Position numbers and translations under genes: made by a program. The notes under the pieces are model-generated. The model was not told where the DNA came from. It did no database searches and saw only the letters and a list, made by a program, of their open reading frames with translations. Shown here piece by piece: positions 17,876 to 27,228 of a DNA stretch of 64,000 bases (positions within the stretch are counted from its first letter, which is position 1; each line of letters opens with the position of its first letter). Origin of the DNA: FEB-7 sp963698265 (GTDB lineage Bacteria > Pseudomonadota > Gammaproteobacteria > Burkholderiales > Usitatibacteraceae). The stretch is from contig CAVOQC010000001.1 in NCBI GenBank assembly GCA_963698265.1, forward strand, positions 496,001 through 560,000. The letters are read 5' to 3'.

Positions 17876-19078
17876 GTGGCGCTCTTCGCCTACCGAGCAG
17901 TCGACGACCAGGGCCGGATCTCCTCCGGAAGCCTGGACGCGTCGAACGCGATCGACCTCGAGCTGCGCCTGCGCCGCCTCGGGCTCGATCTCGTCACCTA
18001 CGAATCGGTGCGCCGCATCGTCGCCATGCGCACGCGGCGGGTCACTCGCATCGAGTTGATCACCTTCTGCTTCCACCTGTCCCAGCTCCTCAAGGCCGGC
18101 GTCAACATCATCGAGGCGCTCACGGACCTGCGCGACACCGTGGACAACCCGGGATTCCGGCAGGTCGTGGCCGGCATCATCGAGGACATCGAGGGCGGCC
18201 AGAAGCTCTCCGACGCGATGTCGAACCACCCTTACGTTTTCGACGCGGTGTTCGTGGCCCTGGTGCGGGCGGGCGAGCAGAGCGGGCAGCTGAACGAGGT
18301 GCTCGACGAACTCTCCGAGAACCTCAAGTGGCAGGACGAGATAGCCGGCCAGGCCCAGCGCGCCCTCATCTACCCGGTGATCGTGCTGGTCGTGATCCTC
18401 GGCGTGATCTTCGTGCTCATGACGGTGCTCGTGCCGCAGCTCGCCGCGACCTTCAAGTCGCTCGTCCCGAAGCTGCCGCGCGAAACGGAGCTGCTCATCG
18501 CCCTCTCGGGCTTCTTCGTGAAATACTGGTACCTGATGCTCGGCGTCCCGATCGCGGCCGGCGCGGTCGTGTTCTTCCTGGCAAGAACCAACGAGGCGAT
18601 GCAACGCCGCATGGATACGCTTTCGCTGCGCCTTCCGGTGATGGGCCCGATCCGCTTCAAGATCGTGCTCGCGCGGTTCTCCACCTTCTTCGCCATGCTC
18701 TACCGCTCGGGCATCAGCGTGCTCGACTGCATCCAGATCTGCGAGAAGATCATGGGCAACCGGATCATGGAGGAGGCGCTGCAGCGCGTCGGCCGCTCGA
18801 TCTCCGAGGGCCAGGGCATCAGCCAGGCATTCACGGCGACGAAGCTTTTCCCCCCGCTGGTGCTCCGGATGCTGCGGGTGGGCGAGTCGACGGGCGGGCT
18901 GGACACGGCGCTGCTCAACGTGAGCTACTTCTACAACCGCGAGGTGCGCGACGGCATCAGCAAGATGCAGGCCCTCATCGGGCCGGCCACGACCATGGTG
19001 CTGGGCGTGCTCATCGTCGCGATCCTGTACACGATATTCCTGCCGCTCTACGACGTGATCGGCAAGGTGAAGATCTGA
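17876..19078 (+). CDS. mshG: Pilus inner-membrane platform protein MshG (GspF/PilC family)
   Basis: 400-residue GspF-family protein with the usual three-helix membrane topology and two GspF domains. Visible features include FCFHLSQLLKAGVNIIEAL and FVALVRAGEQSGQL in the first repeat, and FSTFFAMLYRSGISVLDCIQI and LRMLRVGESTGGLD in the second. Membrane helices include PVIVLVVILGVIFVLMTVLV and the C-terminal LGVLIVAILYTIFLPLYDVI. I use the GTG at 17876, which opens VALFAYRAVDDQGR, the canonical start of the family. It lies 8 bases after mshE. Confidence 0.93.
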   Translation: MALFAYRAVDDQGRISSGSLDASNAIDLELRLRRLGLDLVTYESVRRIVAMRTRRVTRIELITFCFHLSQLLKAGVNIIEALTDLRDTVDNPGFRQVVAGIIEDIEGGQKLSDAMSNHPYVFDAVFVALVRAGEQSGQLNEVLDELSENLKWQDEIAGQAQRALIYPVIVLVVILGVIFVLMTVLVPQLAATFKSLVPKLPRETELLIALSGFFVKYWYLMLGVPIAAGAVVFFLARTNEAMQRRMDTLSLRLPVMGPIRFKIVLARFSTFFAMLYRSGISVLDCIQICEKIMGNRIMEEALQRVGRSISEGQGISQAFTATKLFPPLVLRMLRVGESTGGLDTALLNVSYFYNREVRDGISKMQALIGPATTMVLGVLIVAILYTIFLPLYDVIGKVKI

Positions 19079-19083
19079 CGCCC

Positions 19084-20715
19084 ATGGCCGCACGGCACAT
19101 CCTCTACCTCACCAACACGGTCCTCGTGAGCCTGGTCGCGGGGGGCGGGCGCATCTCCCGGCGCAAGGTCTTCCCGGTCTCGGGCGAAGGTGCGACCGCA
19201 TTCGAGGCGCACATCGCGGAGCTGCGCAAGCTCCCGACCCACCTCATCACCGACCTCGCCGAGGAGGACTTCCGCCTCGACACCGTCCCGCACCTCGGCG
19301 GCAGCGACCGCCGGTCCGTCACGGCGCGCAAGCTCGCGCAGATCTTCCGCAACTCGTCCTACCGGCACGCGATCGGGCAAGGCCGCGAGCCGGACGGGCG
19401 CCGCGACGACCGCGTGATCTACACGGCCATCACGAACGACGAGCTCCTGCGGCCCTGGGTCGAGATCTTCCAGCGCCTCGAGGTGCCGGTGGAGGGAATC
19501 CACTCCTCGGCGGTCCTCAGCGCAAAGCTGCTGGACGCCCTGGGACTGCTCTTCCCGCACACGCTCTTCGTCACCTTCACGCCCGGCGGCTCGCTCCGCC
19601 AGGCGTACTTCCGCGGCAAGGAACTCAAGTTCAGCCGCCTCACGCCCGTCGACCTCGAGGAAGGCGCGACGCTGGGCTCGTTCCTCGCGGAGGAGGCGGC
19701 CAGGACGTGGCAATACCTCGACAGCGTGCGCTTCTTCGGGGCCGAGGACCACCTCGAGGTGTGCGTGATCGTGCACCCGAAGGACCGCGCCGCGATCGAG
19801 CCGGCGCTCCGGGATTTCCAGCAGATCCAGTATCGCCTGGTCGACATCGAGCAGGCCGCCGCCAAGGTCGGCATGAAGCCGCCGCCGATCTCCTCCAGCA
19901 CGGAAGAGCTCCTCGCCCACATCTTCCTGCGCCGCGGCGAGGAAAACCACTTCGCCTCGCCGGAACTGCGCCGGTTCGCGGTTTTGCGCCGCGCCCGGAT
20001 CGCGATCGGAACGGTTGCTGCGGCGGTGCTCGCGGCAGGCCTCGCCTACGGCGGCTGGAACCTCGCGCTGTCGATGCAGAGCCGCGACAAGAGCCTGCAG
20101 GCCGGGGCAGGAGGGACGGCTTTCGACGCCGAGCATGACAAGCTCCTGCAGTCGATTCCATCGCAGGGCGTGGCGGGCCAGACGATGCGCGACGTCGTGG
20201 CGTTCTACTCGGGCTCGATGCGCTCGTACCCCACCGTGGGAACCTTTCTGCAGCCGGTCTCCACCGTGCTGGAGCGCTACCCCTCCATCCGGCTGAGCCA
20301 GGTCCAGTGGCAATCGGCGGACGACGACAAGGCGACCCCGATCCTGGTGCCGAAGGCTCCACGCTCGCAGCCGCCGGTGAAGACCGCCACGCTCAGGGAC
20401 GCCGCCCGGGAGCCGGGCGTGCGCGTCGCCCCCGTGCAGGGCTACGGGCCCTTCGTGAGCGGGCGCCACGCGGTGGCCATGCTCGAGGCGACGGTGCGGA
20501 TCGAGGGTCTCGGCTTTCGCGATGCGCTCGCGCAGGTCCAGAGCCTCGCCGAGGACATCGGGCGCCTCGAAGGCTACGGCGCCACCATCGTCGACAGTCC
20601 CCTCGACGTGTCGCCCAAGGGCGGCCTCCAGGGCAAGTTCGACGAGCGCAGCCCCGCGCAGAGCGAGGCCCGGTTCAGCCTCCGGGTCACGCGCACGAGG
20701 GAACCGAGGCCATGA
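19084..20715 (+). CDS. MshI-like inner-membrane pilus assembly protein
   Basis: 543 residues. The N-terminal 300 residues are soluble and resemble a divergent actin-like (PilM/GspL cytoplasmic) domain. One membrane helix follows at about 308-332 (IAIGTVAAAVLAAGLAYGGW), then a periplasmic region with an alpha/beta FRDALAQVQSLAEDIGRL segment as in PilN/GspM-type domains. By position between mshG and the small MshJ-like gene it occupies the MshI slot. Sequence similarity is weak, so the call rests on topology and context. It overlaps the next gene by 4 bases. Confidence 0.6.
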   Translation: MAARHILYLTNTVLVSLVAGGGRISRRKVFPVSGEGATAFEAHIAELRKLPTHLITDLAEEDFRLDTVPHLGGSDRRSVTARKLAQIFRNSSYRHAIGQGREPDGRRDDRVIYTAITNDELLRPWVEIFQRLEVPVEGIHSSAVLSAKLLDALGLLFPHTLFVTFTPGGSLRQAYFRGKELKFSRLTPVDLEEGATLGSFLAEEAARTWQYLDSVRFFGAEDHLEVCVIVHPKDRAAIEPALRDFQQIQYRLVDIEQAAAKVGMKPPPISSSTEELLAHIFLRRGEENHFASPELRRFAVLRRARIAIGTVAAAVLAAGLAYGGWNLALSMQSRDKSLQAGAGGTAFDAEHDKLLQSIPSQGVAGQTMRDVVAFYSGSMRSYPTVGTFLQPVSTVLERYPSIRLSQVQWQSADDDKATPILVPKAPRSQPPVKTATLRDAAREPGVRVAPVQGYGPFVSGRHAVAMLEATVRIEGLGFRDALAQVQSLAEDIGRLEGYGATIVDSPLDVSPKGGLQGKFDERSPAQSEARFSLRVTRTREPRP

Positions 20716-21332
20716 ACGCGATCTTCTCCAAGGAGGGCTTCCGCGCGCTGCGCTTCTCGTGGATCGCGCTCGCGCTGGCCGTGGCTGCGAGCGCCACGCT
20801 CGCCGCGGGCAGCTACTGGTACCTGCAGAAGGAAAAGCGGGAAAACGTCTCCGCGGCGGAGCGGCTGAAGGTGGCCAAGGCGCGCACCGAGGCGATCAGG
20901 CGGGAGATCGAGGACATGCGGGCCTCGTCCGAGATCTTCCAGGACCTGCTCGACCGGGGCGTGCTCCAGGAAGAGCGTCGCCTCGACTTCATCGAGCGCC
21001 TCGACCGGCTCAAGTCCGACCACAAGCTCGACAGCCTCGAGTACGAGATCGAGCCCCAGCGAGTGCTCACCCTCGCCGGCGGGCGCGTGTTCAATTCCCT
21101 CGACGTGATGGGCACCCGCGTGAAGCTGCGGTTCAAGGCCCTGCACGAAGGCGACGCCCTCGCCTTCCTGGAGGACCTGGCGAAGCCCGCCCGCGGCTTC
21201 AACGCCATGAGCAGCTGCCACCTGCAGGGCGTCGAGGGCGTGGGCGAGAACTTCACGAGCCCGCGCGTGGAAGGCAGTTGCGCGCTGGAGCGGATCTCCC
21301 TCAAGGACAAGGTGGCCACCCGTGCGAAATAG
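20712..21332 (+). CDS. MshJ-like pilus assembly protein
   Basis: 206 residues. A short cytoplasmic head, one membrane helix at about 15-35 (WIALALAVAASATLAAGSYWYL), a coiled-coil region rich in Glu/Lys/Arg (about 36-105), and a small C-terminal alpha/beta domain with two cysteines (AMSSCHLQG and EGSCALER). This is the layout of PilO/GspM/MshJ proteins, which pair with PilN/MshI. ATGA overlap with the gene upstream. Function inferred from topology and position. Confidence 0.6.
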   Translation: MNAIFSKEGFRALRFSWIALALAVAASATLAAGSYWYLQKEKRENVSAAERLKVAKARTEAIRREIEDMRASSEIFQDLLDRGVLQEERRLDFIERLDRLKSDHKLDSLEYEIEPQRVLTLAGGRVFNSLDVMGTRVKLRFKALHEGDALAFLEDLAKPARGFNAMSSCHLQGVEGVGENFTSPRVEGSCALERISLKDKVATRAK

Positions 21333-21711
21333 GATTGCCCTTGCGCTGCTGGCCTTCTCCGCCGCCGTTCCCGCGCAGCAGCTCGGAAAGCTTTTCCTGA
21401 CGCCTGCCGAGCGCGAGCGGCTCGACAGGCACCGCCGCGGCGAGTCCGTCGAGACAGCCACCGGCCAGGTCATCGTCGAGGCGCGCGAGCCGGTGATCAC
21501 GGGCTACGTGAAGCGAAGCGACGGCAAGAGCACGGTCTTCCTCGACAAGCGGCCCTACCCGGTGCGCGATGCGCGCCTCCAGGGCCGCCTCGATCCGCGG
21601 ATCGTCGATCGATACGAGCCCCTTCCGCCGGAGCCGGTGGAGCCCCCCCCGGAGACCCCGAAACCCGCGCAGGAACCCGCGGCCCCGTCCAAGGGAAGCA
21701 GGACGGAGTGA
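21322..21711 (+). CDS. Small exported protein, MshK-like position
   Basis: 129 residues starting with GTG, overlapping the previous gene by 11 bases. A signal peptide (RIALALLAFSAAVPAQ) is followed by a predicted periplasmic region with LTPAERERLDRHRRGE and GYVKRSDGKSTVFLD. The C-terminus is very rich in Pro and Glu (PPEPVEPPPETPKP). The LTPAERxxLD segment occurs in small proteins of MSHA/type II-like loci at the MshK position. No enzymatic motif is visible. Confidence 0.6.
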   Translation: MRNRIALALLAFSAAVPAQQLGKLFLTPAERERLDRHRRGESVETATGQVIVEAREPVITGYVKRSDGKSTVFLDKRPYPVRDARLQGRLDPRIVDRYEPLPPEPVEPPPETPKPAQEPAAPSKGSRTE

Positions 21712-22670
21712 GGGCCATGGGCCGCCCGACCGCCGAGCGACGCGCCGCGAGGCTTGGCGGGTTCACGCTCGTCGAGATCGCGGTTGTCATCGTGATCCTG
21801 GGGCTTCTCCTCGCGATGATCGCGGGCGTGGCAGCGGCCTTGGTCGGCCAGCAGCGCAGGGAAGCCACGCGCCAGCGGATGGCGGGGGTAGAGACCGCGC
21901 TTGCCCTTTTCGTCTCGCAGAACAAGCGGCTGCCCTGTCCGGCGGACGGAAGAGTTGCGGGCAATGCGGCGGGCGCAGGTCTCGAGGTAAGGAATACCGC
22001 GGGCGCCGGCTCTTGCGAAGTGCTTGGCGGCACGGCGAACAGCCAGACGCACGGCGTGGTGCCGTGGCGATCCCTGGGGCTCGCCGAGCCCGACGTGACC
22101 GATGGCTGGGGAAGCCGTCTCACATACCGCGTTGCGCCGGAGTTGGCCACGAACGACTCGATGGACCTCACGGCGTGCGATCCGGGAGGAGCGCTCGCAC
22201 TGGGGGGAAGCACGCCTGCCGGGCGCTGCAACCAGATGGGCCCCGGTGCGAACGACTGCAGCAGTGCCAACTATCCCGGCAGGTGCACCAGGCCCTCCGA
22301 ATACACGCAAGCAAAGGGGCTGAAGATTCGCAATATCGCTTCCGCCGCACTCATCATGGACCCCGACATAGTCTTGCCCGCCCCCTCCACCGGCGCCGCC
22401 TACGTCGTGATCAGCCACGGCGAGAACCGCCAGGGCGCCTACAGCAACGAAGGCCTCCTGCAGGCGGGTTCTCCGGTCTCTGGAACGCTGGAAGCGGCGA
22501 ACAATGCCGCCGACGTGGCCTTCGTCAACGCGACCTCGGGCACCGCCAACCCGTTCATCGACGACTTCCCCTCCTACACGGAGGGCGTGGGTCACTTCGA
22601 CGACTCGCTCCTGCGCCCCTCCATCCTCACCGTGGCCACGAAGGCGCAGCTCGGGCCTCGCGCCCACTAG
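21708..22670 (+). CDS. Prepilin-like protein, LPCP family, canonical leader
   Basis: 320 residues. A class III prepilin leader is visible: RLGG before FTLVEIAVVIVILGLLLAMI, with Glu at mature position 5, so PilD-type cleavage and N-methylation are expected. The globular part contains RLPCPADG, VVPWRSLGL and TDGWGSRLTYRV, motifs shared with the next three genes. Several cysteines suggest disulfides in the periplasm. The start is GTG 21708 (GTGA overlap with the previous stop) or ATG 21717; both leave the same leader core. Probably a minor pilin of the MSHA-like machine. Confidence 0.8.
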   Translation: MRAMGRPTAERRAARLGGFTLVEIAVVIVILGLLLAMIAGVAAALVGQQRREATRQRMAGVETALALFVSQNKRLPCPADGRVAGNAAGAGLEVRNTAGAGSCEVLGGTANSQTHGVVPWRSLGLAEPDVTDGWGSRLTYRVAPELATNDSMDLTACDPGGALALGGSTPAGRCNQMGPGANDCSSANYPGRCTRPSEYTQAKGLKIRNIASAALIMDPDIVLPAPSTGAAYVVISHGENRQGAYSNEGLLQAGSPVSGTLEAANNAADVAFVNATSGTANPFIDDFPSYTEGVGHFDDSLLRPSILTVATKAQLGPRAH

Positions 22671-22671
22671 G

Positions 22672-24742
22672 ATGCGCAGGATGCGCTCCGCCCGCCCGCA
22701 AAAGGGCCTCGCCGGCGCCGCGGTGCTGATCATCGTCATCCTCGCGCTGCTCGCGGTGGCGCTGGGCCGCGGCGCCTTCCGGGACGAGGAGGTGGGCCTC
22801 GACCAGCGCGGCGCCACGGACGCGCGCATGAAGAAGATCACCGACGCGCTCGTCGCCTACGTGGTGCTCAATGCGCGACTGCCCTGCCCCGCCCAGGGCG
22901 CCCTCGACACCGGCGATGCCGCGCCGGATGCCGCGACCACGGCCTGCACGGAAGCCGACGGCGTCGTCCCCTGGAAGTCGCTCGCGCTGCGCCGCGAGGA
23001 CGCCGTCGACGGTTGGGGCCGGAAGATCTCCTATCGCGTGTTCGACGGAGTGACGGGCTTCACGCAGGCCGGCGGCGCGAACATGACCAACTGCAACAGC
23101 TCCCTCGGGTTTCCCCTGGACCTTACGCTCGACCCCGGCGCCCTGTGCAAGGCCGGCGCGCCGCCACCCAACATGCCGCTCCAGTTCTTCGCGATCCGCG
23201 GCAACATGCTGGTGGTCGAGGACACGGGCACCACGCGCAATGGCAACGCCTTCGTTCTCGTGAGCCATGGCGACACCGGCCGCGGCGCGTTTCCGTCCGA
23301 CGGGGCGACCGGGCGGACCGTTCAACCGAACAATGCCGGCCGGGAGTTCACGAACATCCAGGCCACCGGCACCTACTGGATCCTCCCGCGCAGCGCGCCG
23401 GGCACGCCCGCGAGCGACGCCGGGCATTTCGACGACGTGGTGGCCTACCTGGGCGCCTCGGAACTCGTGTCCAGAGCGAAACTCGCCGCGCGTTCCTGGT
23501 CCAACTTCCCCCTTTCCGCCGAGTACAACCTGCCGGCCGTGTCCGCGGCGGCGCCGGGGCTCACCGCCGCAGATGCGAACGGGAACCGGGACACGGGGCA
23601 GGGCTATCTCGGCATCGGCGGGTTCCTGGTGGTCGCCACGGATTCGACGCTCGGGGCTACGCAATGTCGGCGTCGCGAACCCAGGACGGCATCACCGGCA
23701 TCGGGGTCTACAACGGCGGGCGGGCGGCGACCTCGACTCCGACGCTCGGCGAGCGCCTCACCTTCCAGCTCGGAAGCGGCAGCGAGTTCCAGAAGATGGA
23801 CATCGCCCTGAACCGCTTCCGGGTCGTCCAGACGAGCCCCACCCGGCTCGAGGAGCGCGCGGAGGTGTCGTTCTGGCGCGGAAGGCGACCTGCTGCAGAC
23901 ATCGACTCGTGACGAGCACGGTGGAGAACGATCCAAGCCTGCCCGCTGCCTGTTCGAGCCTCGTTTCCTCGGCGGTCTTCGATCGCGTGGACATGCGGCC
24001 GATTCCCCGGACCGGGGACGCGGCCGACGACCTTCACCGTCGCGGCCGTCAAGGCGTGCTCCGAGGCGACGGCGACGCGAGCTGCACGACGGTGATCGCG
24101 AACGCCGTCGACTGCCCGGCCCGGTCGCCGAGCGCGGCGTCCACGTCTGCGACATCCATCACCGCGACCACGGCGACCCTGAAGAGGATTCGCCCACGAC
24201 AACGGCGTGGACCCACGACCGTTTCCTTCGACTACGGCACCTCGTGCACGTACCCCTCCAATGCGGCGGCCTCCCCGGCCAACATCGCCGCGGGTGTCGG
24301 GAACACGGCCGTCACGGCGTACATCACCGGCCTCGCCTGCAACACCAGCTACTACTTCCGCACGAAAGCCGTGAGCGCGGGAGGCACGACCACGGGCAAC
24401 GACGCCATGTTCACCACGGCCACCTGCGGAACCCCGACACCGGTCGCGAGCACCGGCCCCGCCACGGCGATCACCCAGACGACGGCCGTGCTGACCGGCG
24501 TCGTCGGCGACAACGGCGCAGACACGACCGTGTCCTTCGACGTCGGGTTTTCCAACTGCTACGGGTTCAACATTCCGGCAACGCCCGGCTCCATCAGCAG
24601 CGGCACCGGCAACACCCCGGTCTCCGCGGCGCTTGTCGGGCTCACCTGCAACACGCGCTACCACTTCCGCGTTCTGGCGACCAACACGGCAGGGACGACG
24701 ACGGCGAGCGACAGGGCGTTCACGACCGCGGCCTGCCCCTGA
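22672..24742 (+). pseudogene. Prepilin-like LPCP protein with C-terminal FN3-like repeats, several frame breaks
   Basis: The first part (ATG 22672 or 22681) reads cleanly to about 23660. A hydrophobic N-terminal helix KGLAGAAVLIIVILALLAVAL lacks the FTxxE motif; RLPCPAQG, VVPWKSLAL and VDGWGRKISYRV follow, as in its neighbours. Then the reading frame switches: VVATDSTLGATQC (frame 1), VGVANP (frame 2), DGITGIGVYNGG and FQKMDIALNRF (frame 3), and finally frame 2 again from about 24215 to the TGA at 24742. The final part holds about one and a half fibronectin III-like repeats (TVSFDYG ... NTSYYFRTKAVSAGGTT). At least four indels are needed between 23660 and 24215. Either the sequence is wrong here or the gene is decayed. 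Confidence 0.7.
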
Positions 24743-24858
24743 ACACCCGCGCGCCGCCGCCGCGGTAATCCCCGCGCACCCATCCCCAATTTATCCGCGC
24801 GGCGATGCTGCGCCGCGCGTAGAACTCCGGCCATGCCCCGACCGACCGGAGGTTCACC

Positions 24859-26457
24859 GTGCCCCGCCGATCCCGCGAAGGAGGCGTCGTCCTCGTCGTC
24901 ATCGCCGCGATGCTCGTCCTCGCGGTTGTCGCATCCCTCACCGTAGCCATCGCGCGAAGTGCCACGGGCCCGCGGCGCGACACGCTGAGCGACCGGGCGC
25001 TCGCCGCCGCCAGGGAATCCCTGGTCGCCTATGCCACGAGCCGGCCCATTGACGCGATCGTCGGTCCCGGCTACCTGCCCTGCCCCGATCTGGACGACGA
25101 CGGCTGGGCCGAGCCGACCTGCGGCTCGATGACGGGCGAGACGGGCCAATGGCAGCGCCTCGGGCGGCTGCCGTGGAAGACGCTGGGCTTGCCGGATCCG
25201 CGGGACGGCCACGGCGAGCGCCTGTGGTACGCGGTGTCGAGCAAGCACAAGGGGCTGCTGAACTGCACCGTGAGCGAGGCCTGCCTCGACATGGGCCCGG
25301 AGGCGGCGCTCGGGACCATCACCCTCCGCGACCCCGCCGGCACCGTCATCCACGACGGGACGCTCGCCGATCCCTACGAGCCCTCGGCGGGCGGCGCCGT
25401 GGCCGTCGTCTTCGCGCCGGGACCCGCGCTCGCGCGATGGACCGGCCCGGGCTCGCCGCCGGCGCAGCAGGTGCGCACGTGCGAAGGCGGCCGCTGCAAC
25501 GCGGCGCACCACTGCCTCACGAATCCGCCGACGCTCACCCCGAAATGCGACCCCGTGAACTACCTGGACCGCTCGCCGGGCGCGGCCTACGCCGACGAGG
25601 ACAACGCGCGGTTCGTCGACCGCAACGACCAGCCGGGCCGGCTCGCCAATCGCGACGGTTTCATCCACGGGCCGGTGACGGGCCCGGACGGGCGAACGTG
25701 GGTGAACGACCGCCTCGCGGTGATCACCTACGACGACCTGATGCCCCGCGTGATGCGCCGCGTGGCCGACGAGGTGGCGGGCTGCCTGCGCGAGTTCGGC
25801 GCACTGCCGCAGAACGGAGGCCTGCTGCCGTGGGCGACGCCGCTGTGCCGGGCCGACCATCCCGACGAGACGCTGCGCTTTGCCGATGCCTCCGGCGTGC
25901 TTTTCGGACGCGTGCCGGACACGCCCTTCCTCGCTTCGCAGCGTGACGCGGGGGAACGGCTCTCCCCCACCTGGGTCCAGGGTCCCGCAGGCTGCCGGAT
26001 CGCCGACTCCTCGGGCACCACGGCAGGCGCTTCCGGACGGTCGTGGTGGCATTCCTGGAAGCGGCATGTGTTCTATGCGCTCTCGCCGGCGTTTCGGCCA
26101 GACGCACCGGCGCTTCCGGCCTGCGATCGTTTGTCCTGCCTGGTCCGTGCCGAGACAGCAGATGCCGGAACCGCGCAGCGGCATTCCTTTGCCGTGCTGG
26201 TCGCGGGCGCGCCACTTCGCCGCAATGCCGTGTTTCAGGTCCGCGGAGGGCGCGCCGAAGGCGATGCCCGCAACTGGCTGGATGGCGGGAATGCCGATTT
26301 GCGGTTCCTGAATCCGAACCCGGCGGCCCCCGAGTGCTCCGCCGACGCCACCGAGCCGTCCCGCCTCGCCGGCGACGACGCCCTGCGCGTGTCGATCGCC
26401 CGCACGCCGGAGCGCAATGACGTCGTGGTGCTGGGCCGGGCGGAGGGCGCGCCTTGA
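24859..26457 (+). CDS. Large prepilin-like protein, LPCP family, non-canonical leader
   Basis: 532 residues, starting at GTG 24859 with GGAGG 7 bases upstream. The N-terminal helix REGGVVLVVIAAMLVLAVVASL lacks a Glu at mature position 5, like GspK/PilX-type tip pilins. The globular part shows YLPCPDLDDDGW, RLPWKTLGLPDP and GHGERLWYAV, equivalent to the shared LPCP core. It is much larger than its neighbours, with many cysteines. Inference: a tip or minor pilin. A 116-base gap separates it from the frameshifted gene, with no clear promoter. Confidence 0.75.
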   Translation: MPRRSREGGVVLVVIAAMLVLAVVASLTVAIARSATGPRRDTLSDRALAAARESLVAYATSRPIDAIVGPGYLPCPDLDDDGWAEPTCGSMTGETGQWQRLGRLPWKTLGLPDPRDGHGERLWYAVSSKHKGLLNCTVSEACLDMGPEAALGTITLRDPAGTVIHDGTLADPYEPSAGGAVAVVFAPGPALARWTGPGSPPAQQVRTCEGGRCNAAHHCLTNPPTLTPKCDPVNYLDRSPGAAYADEDNARFVDRNDQPGRLANRDGFIHGPVTGPDGRTWVNDRLAVITYDDLMPRVMRRVADEVAGCLREFGALPQNGGLLPWATPLCRADHPDETLRFADASGVLFGRVPDTPFLASQRDAGERLSPTWVQGPAGCRIADSSGTTAGASGRSWWHSWKRHVFYALSPAFRPDAPALPACDRLSCLVRAETADAGTAQRHSFAVLVAGAPLRRNAVFQVRGGRAEGDARNWLDGGNADLRFLNPNPAAPECSADATEPSRLAGDDALRVSIARTPERNDVVVLGRAEGAP

Positions 26458-27221
26458 ATGCGCGTGCGCGCGCCTTCACGCTTCTCGAAATGGCGATCGT
26501 GATTCTCGTGATCGCGGTCGTGGCCTCGGGTCTCGCGGTGCCCTTCGCCACGCAGGTCGCGCTGCGGCGCCAGGCAGAAACGGGCCGGCTCCTCGAGGAG
26601 GCGCGCGAGGCCGTCCTTGCCTTCGCCATCGCGAACGGCCGCCTTCCCTGCCCGGCGTCGGACACGAGCCGCGGCCAGGAGAGCTTCGAGCCCGGCAGGG
26701 ACCAGCGCGACGGCCAGTGCTCGAATTTTCACGACGGCTATCTTCCCGGCGCCACGCTCGGATTCTCGCCGCTCGACCACGACGGGTTCGTCCGCGACGC
26801 GTGGGGCCTGGAGGCGAACCGGCTGCGCTATGCCGTGTTCGGGTCGGGCCACGCGGTCACCGGAATCGCGAACCCGCTCACGCGCACGAACGGCATGCAG
26901 GCGGCGGGCCTCGCGGGGCTCGGTGCCGCGCCCGGCTATCTCCACATCTGCGCCTCCGGCGCGGGGGTTACCGCGAATTCCTGCGGCACCGCGACGAACA
27001 CGCTCACGCGGCGCGCGGCCTTCGTGCTGCTGTCGCTCGGCCCGAACGCGGCAACGATGCCTGCCCCGGGCACCGACGAATCGCGAAACCGCGACGGCGA
27101 TGCGGCCTTCGTCCTGCACGAGGCGAGCGCATCCACGGACAACCCGTTCGACGACCAGCTGACCTGGGTGGCGACGAATCTCCTGGCGAGCCGGCTCGTG
27201 GCGGCGGGGCGCCTGCCTTGA
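26454..27221 (+). CDS. Prepilin-like protein, LPCP family, canonical leader
   Basis: 255 residues. It begins with TTG at 26454, forming a TTGA overlap with the preceding stop. A nearby ATG at 26458 is out of frame, so TTG is the best start. The short leader ARA precedes FTLLEMAIVILVIAVVASGL, a class III prepilin helix with Glu5 but Ala rather than Gly at -1. The core has RLPCPASD, LGFSPLDHDGFVRDAWG and RLRYAVFGSG. It ends 7 bases before the convergent sensor kinase gene. Confidence 0.78.
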   Translation: MNARARAFTLLEMAIVILVIAVVASGLAVPFATQVALRRQAETGRLLEEAREAVLAFAIANGRLPCPASDTSRGQESFEPGRDQRDGQCSNFHDGYLPGATLGFSPLDHDGFVRDAWGLEANRLRYAVFGSGHAVTGIANPLTRTNGMQAAGLAGLGAAPGYLHICASGAGVTANSCGTATNTLTRRAAFVLLSLGPNAATMPAPGTDESRNRDGDAAFVLHEASASTDNPFDDQLTWVATNLLASRLVAAGRLP

Positions 27222-27228
27222 GCGGGCT

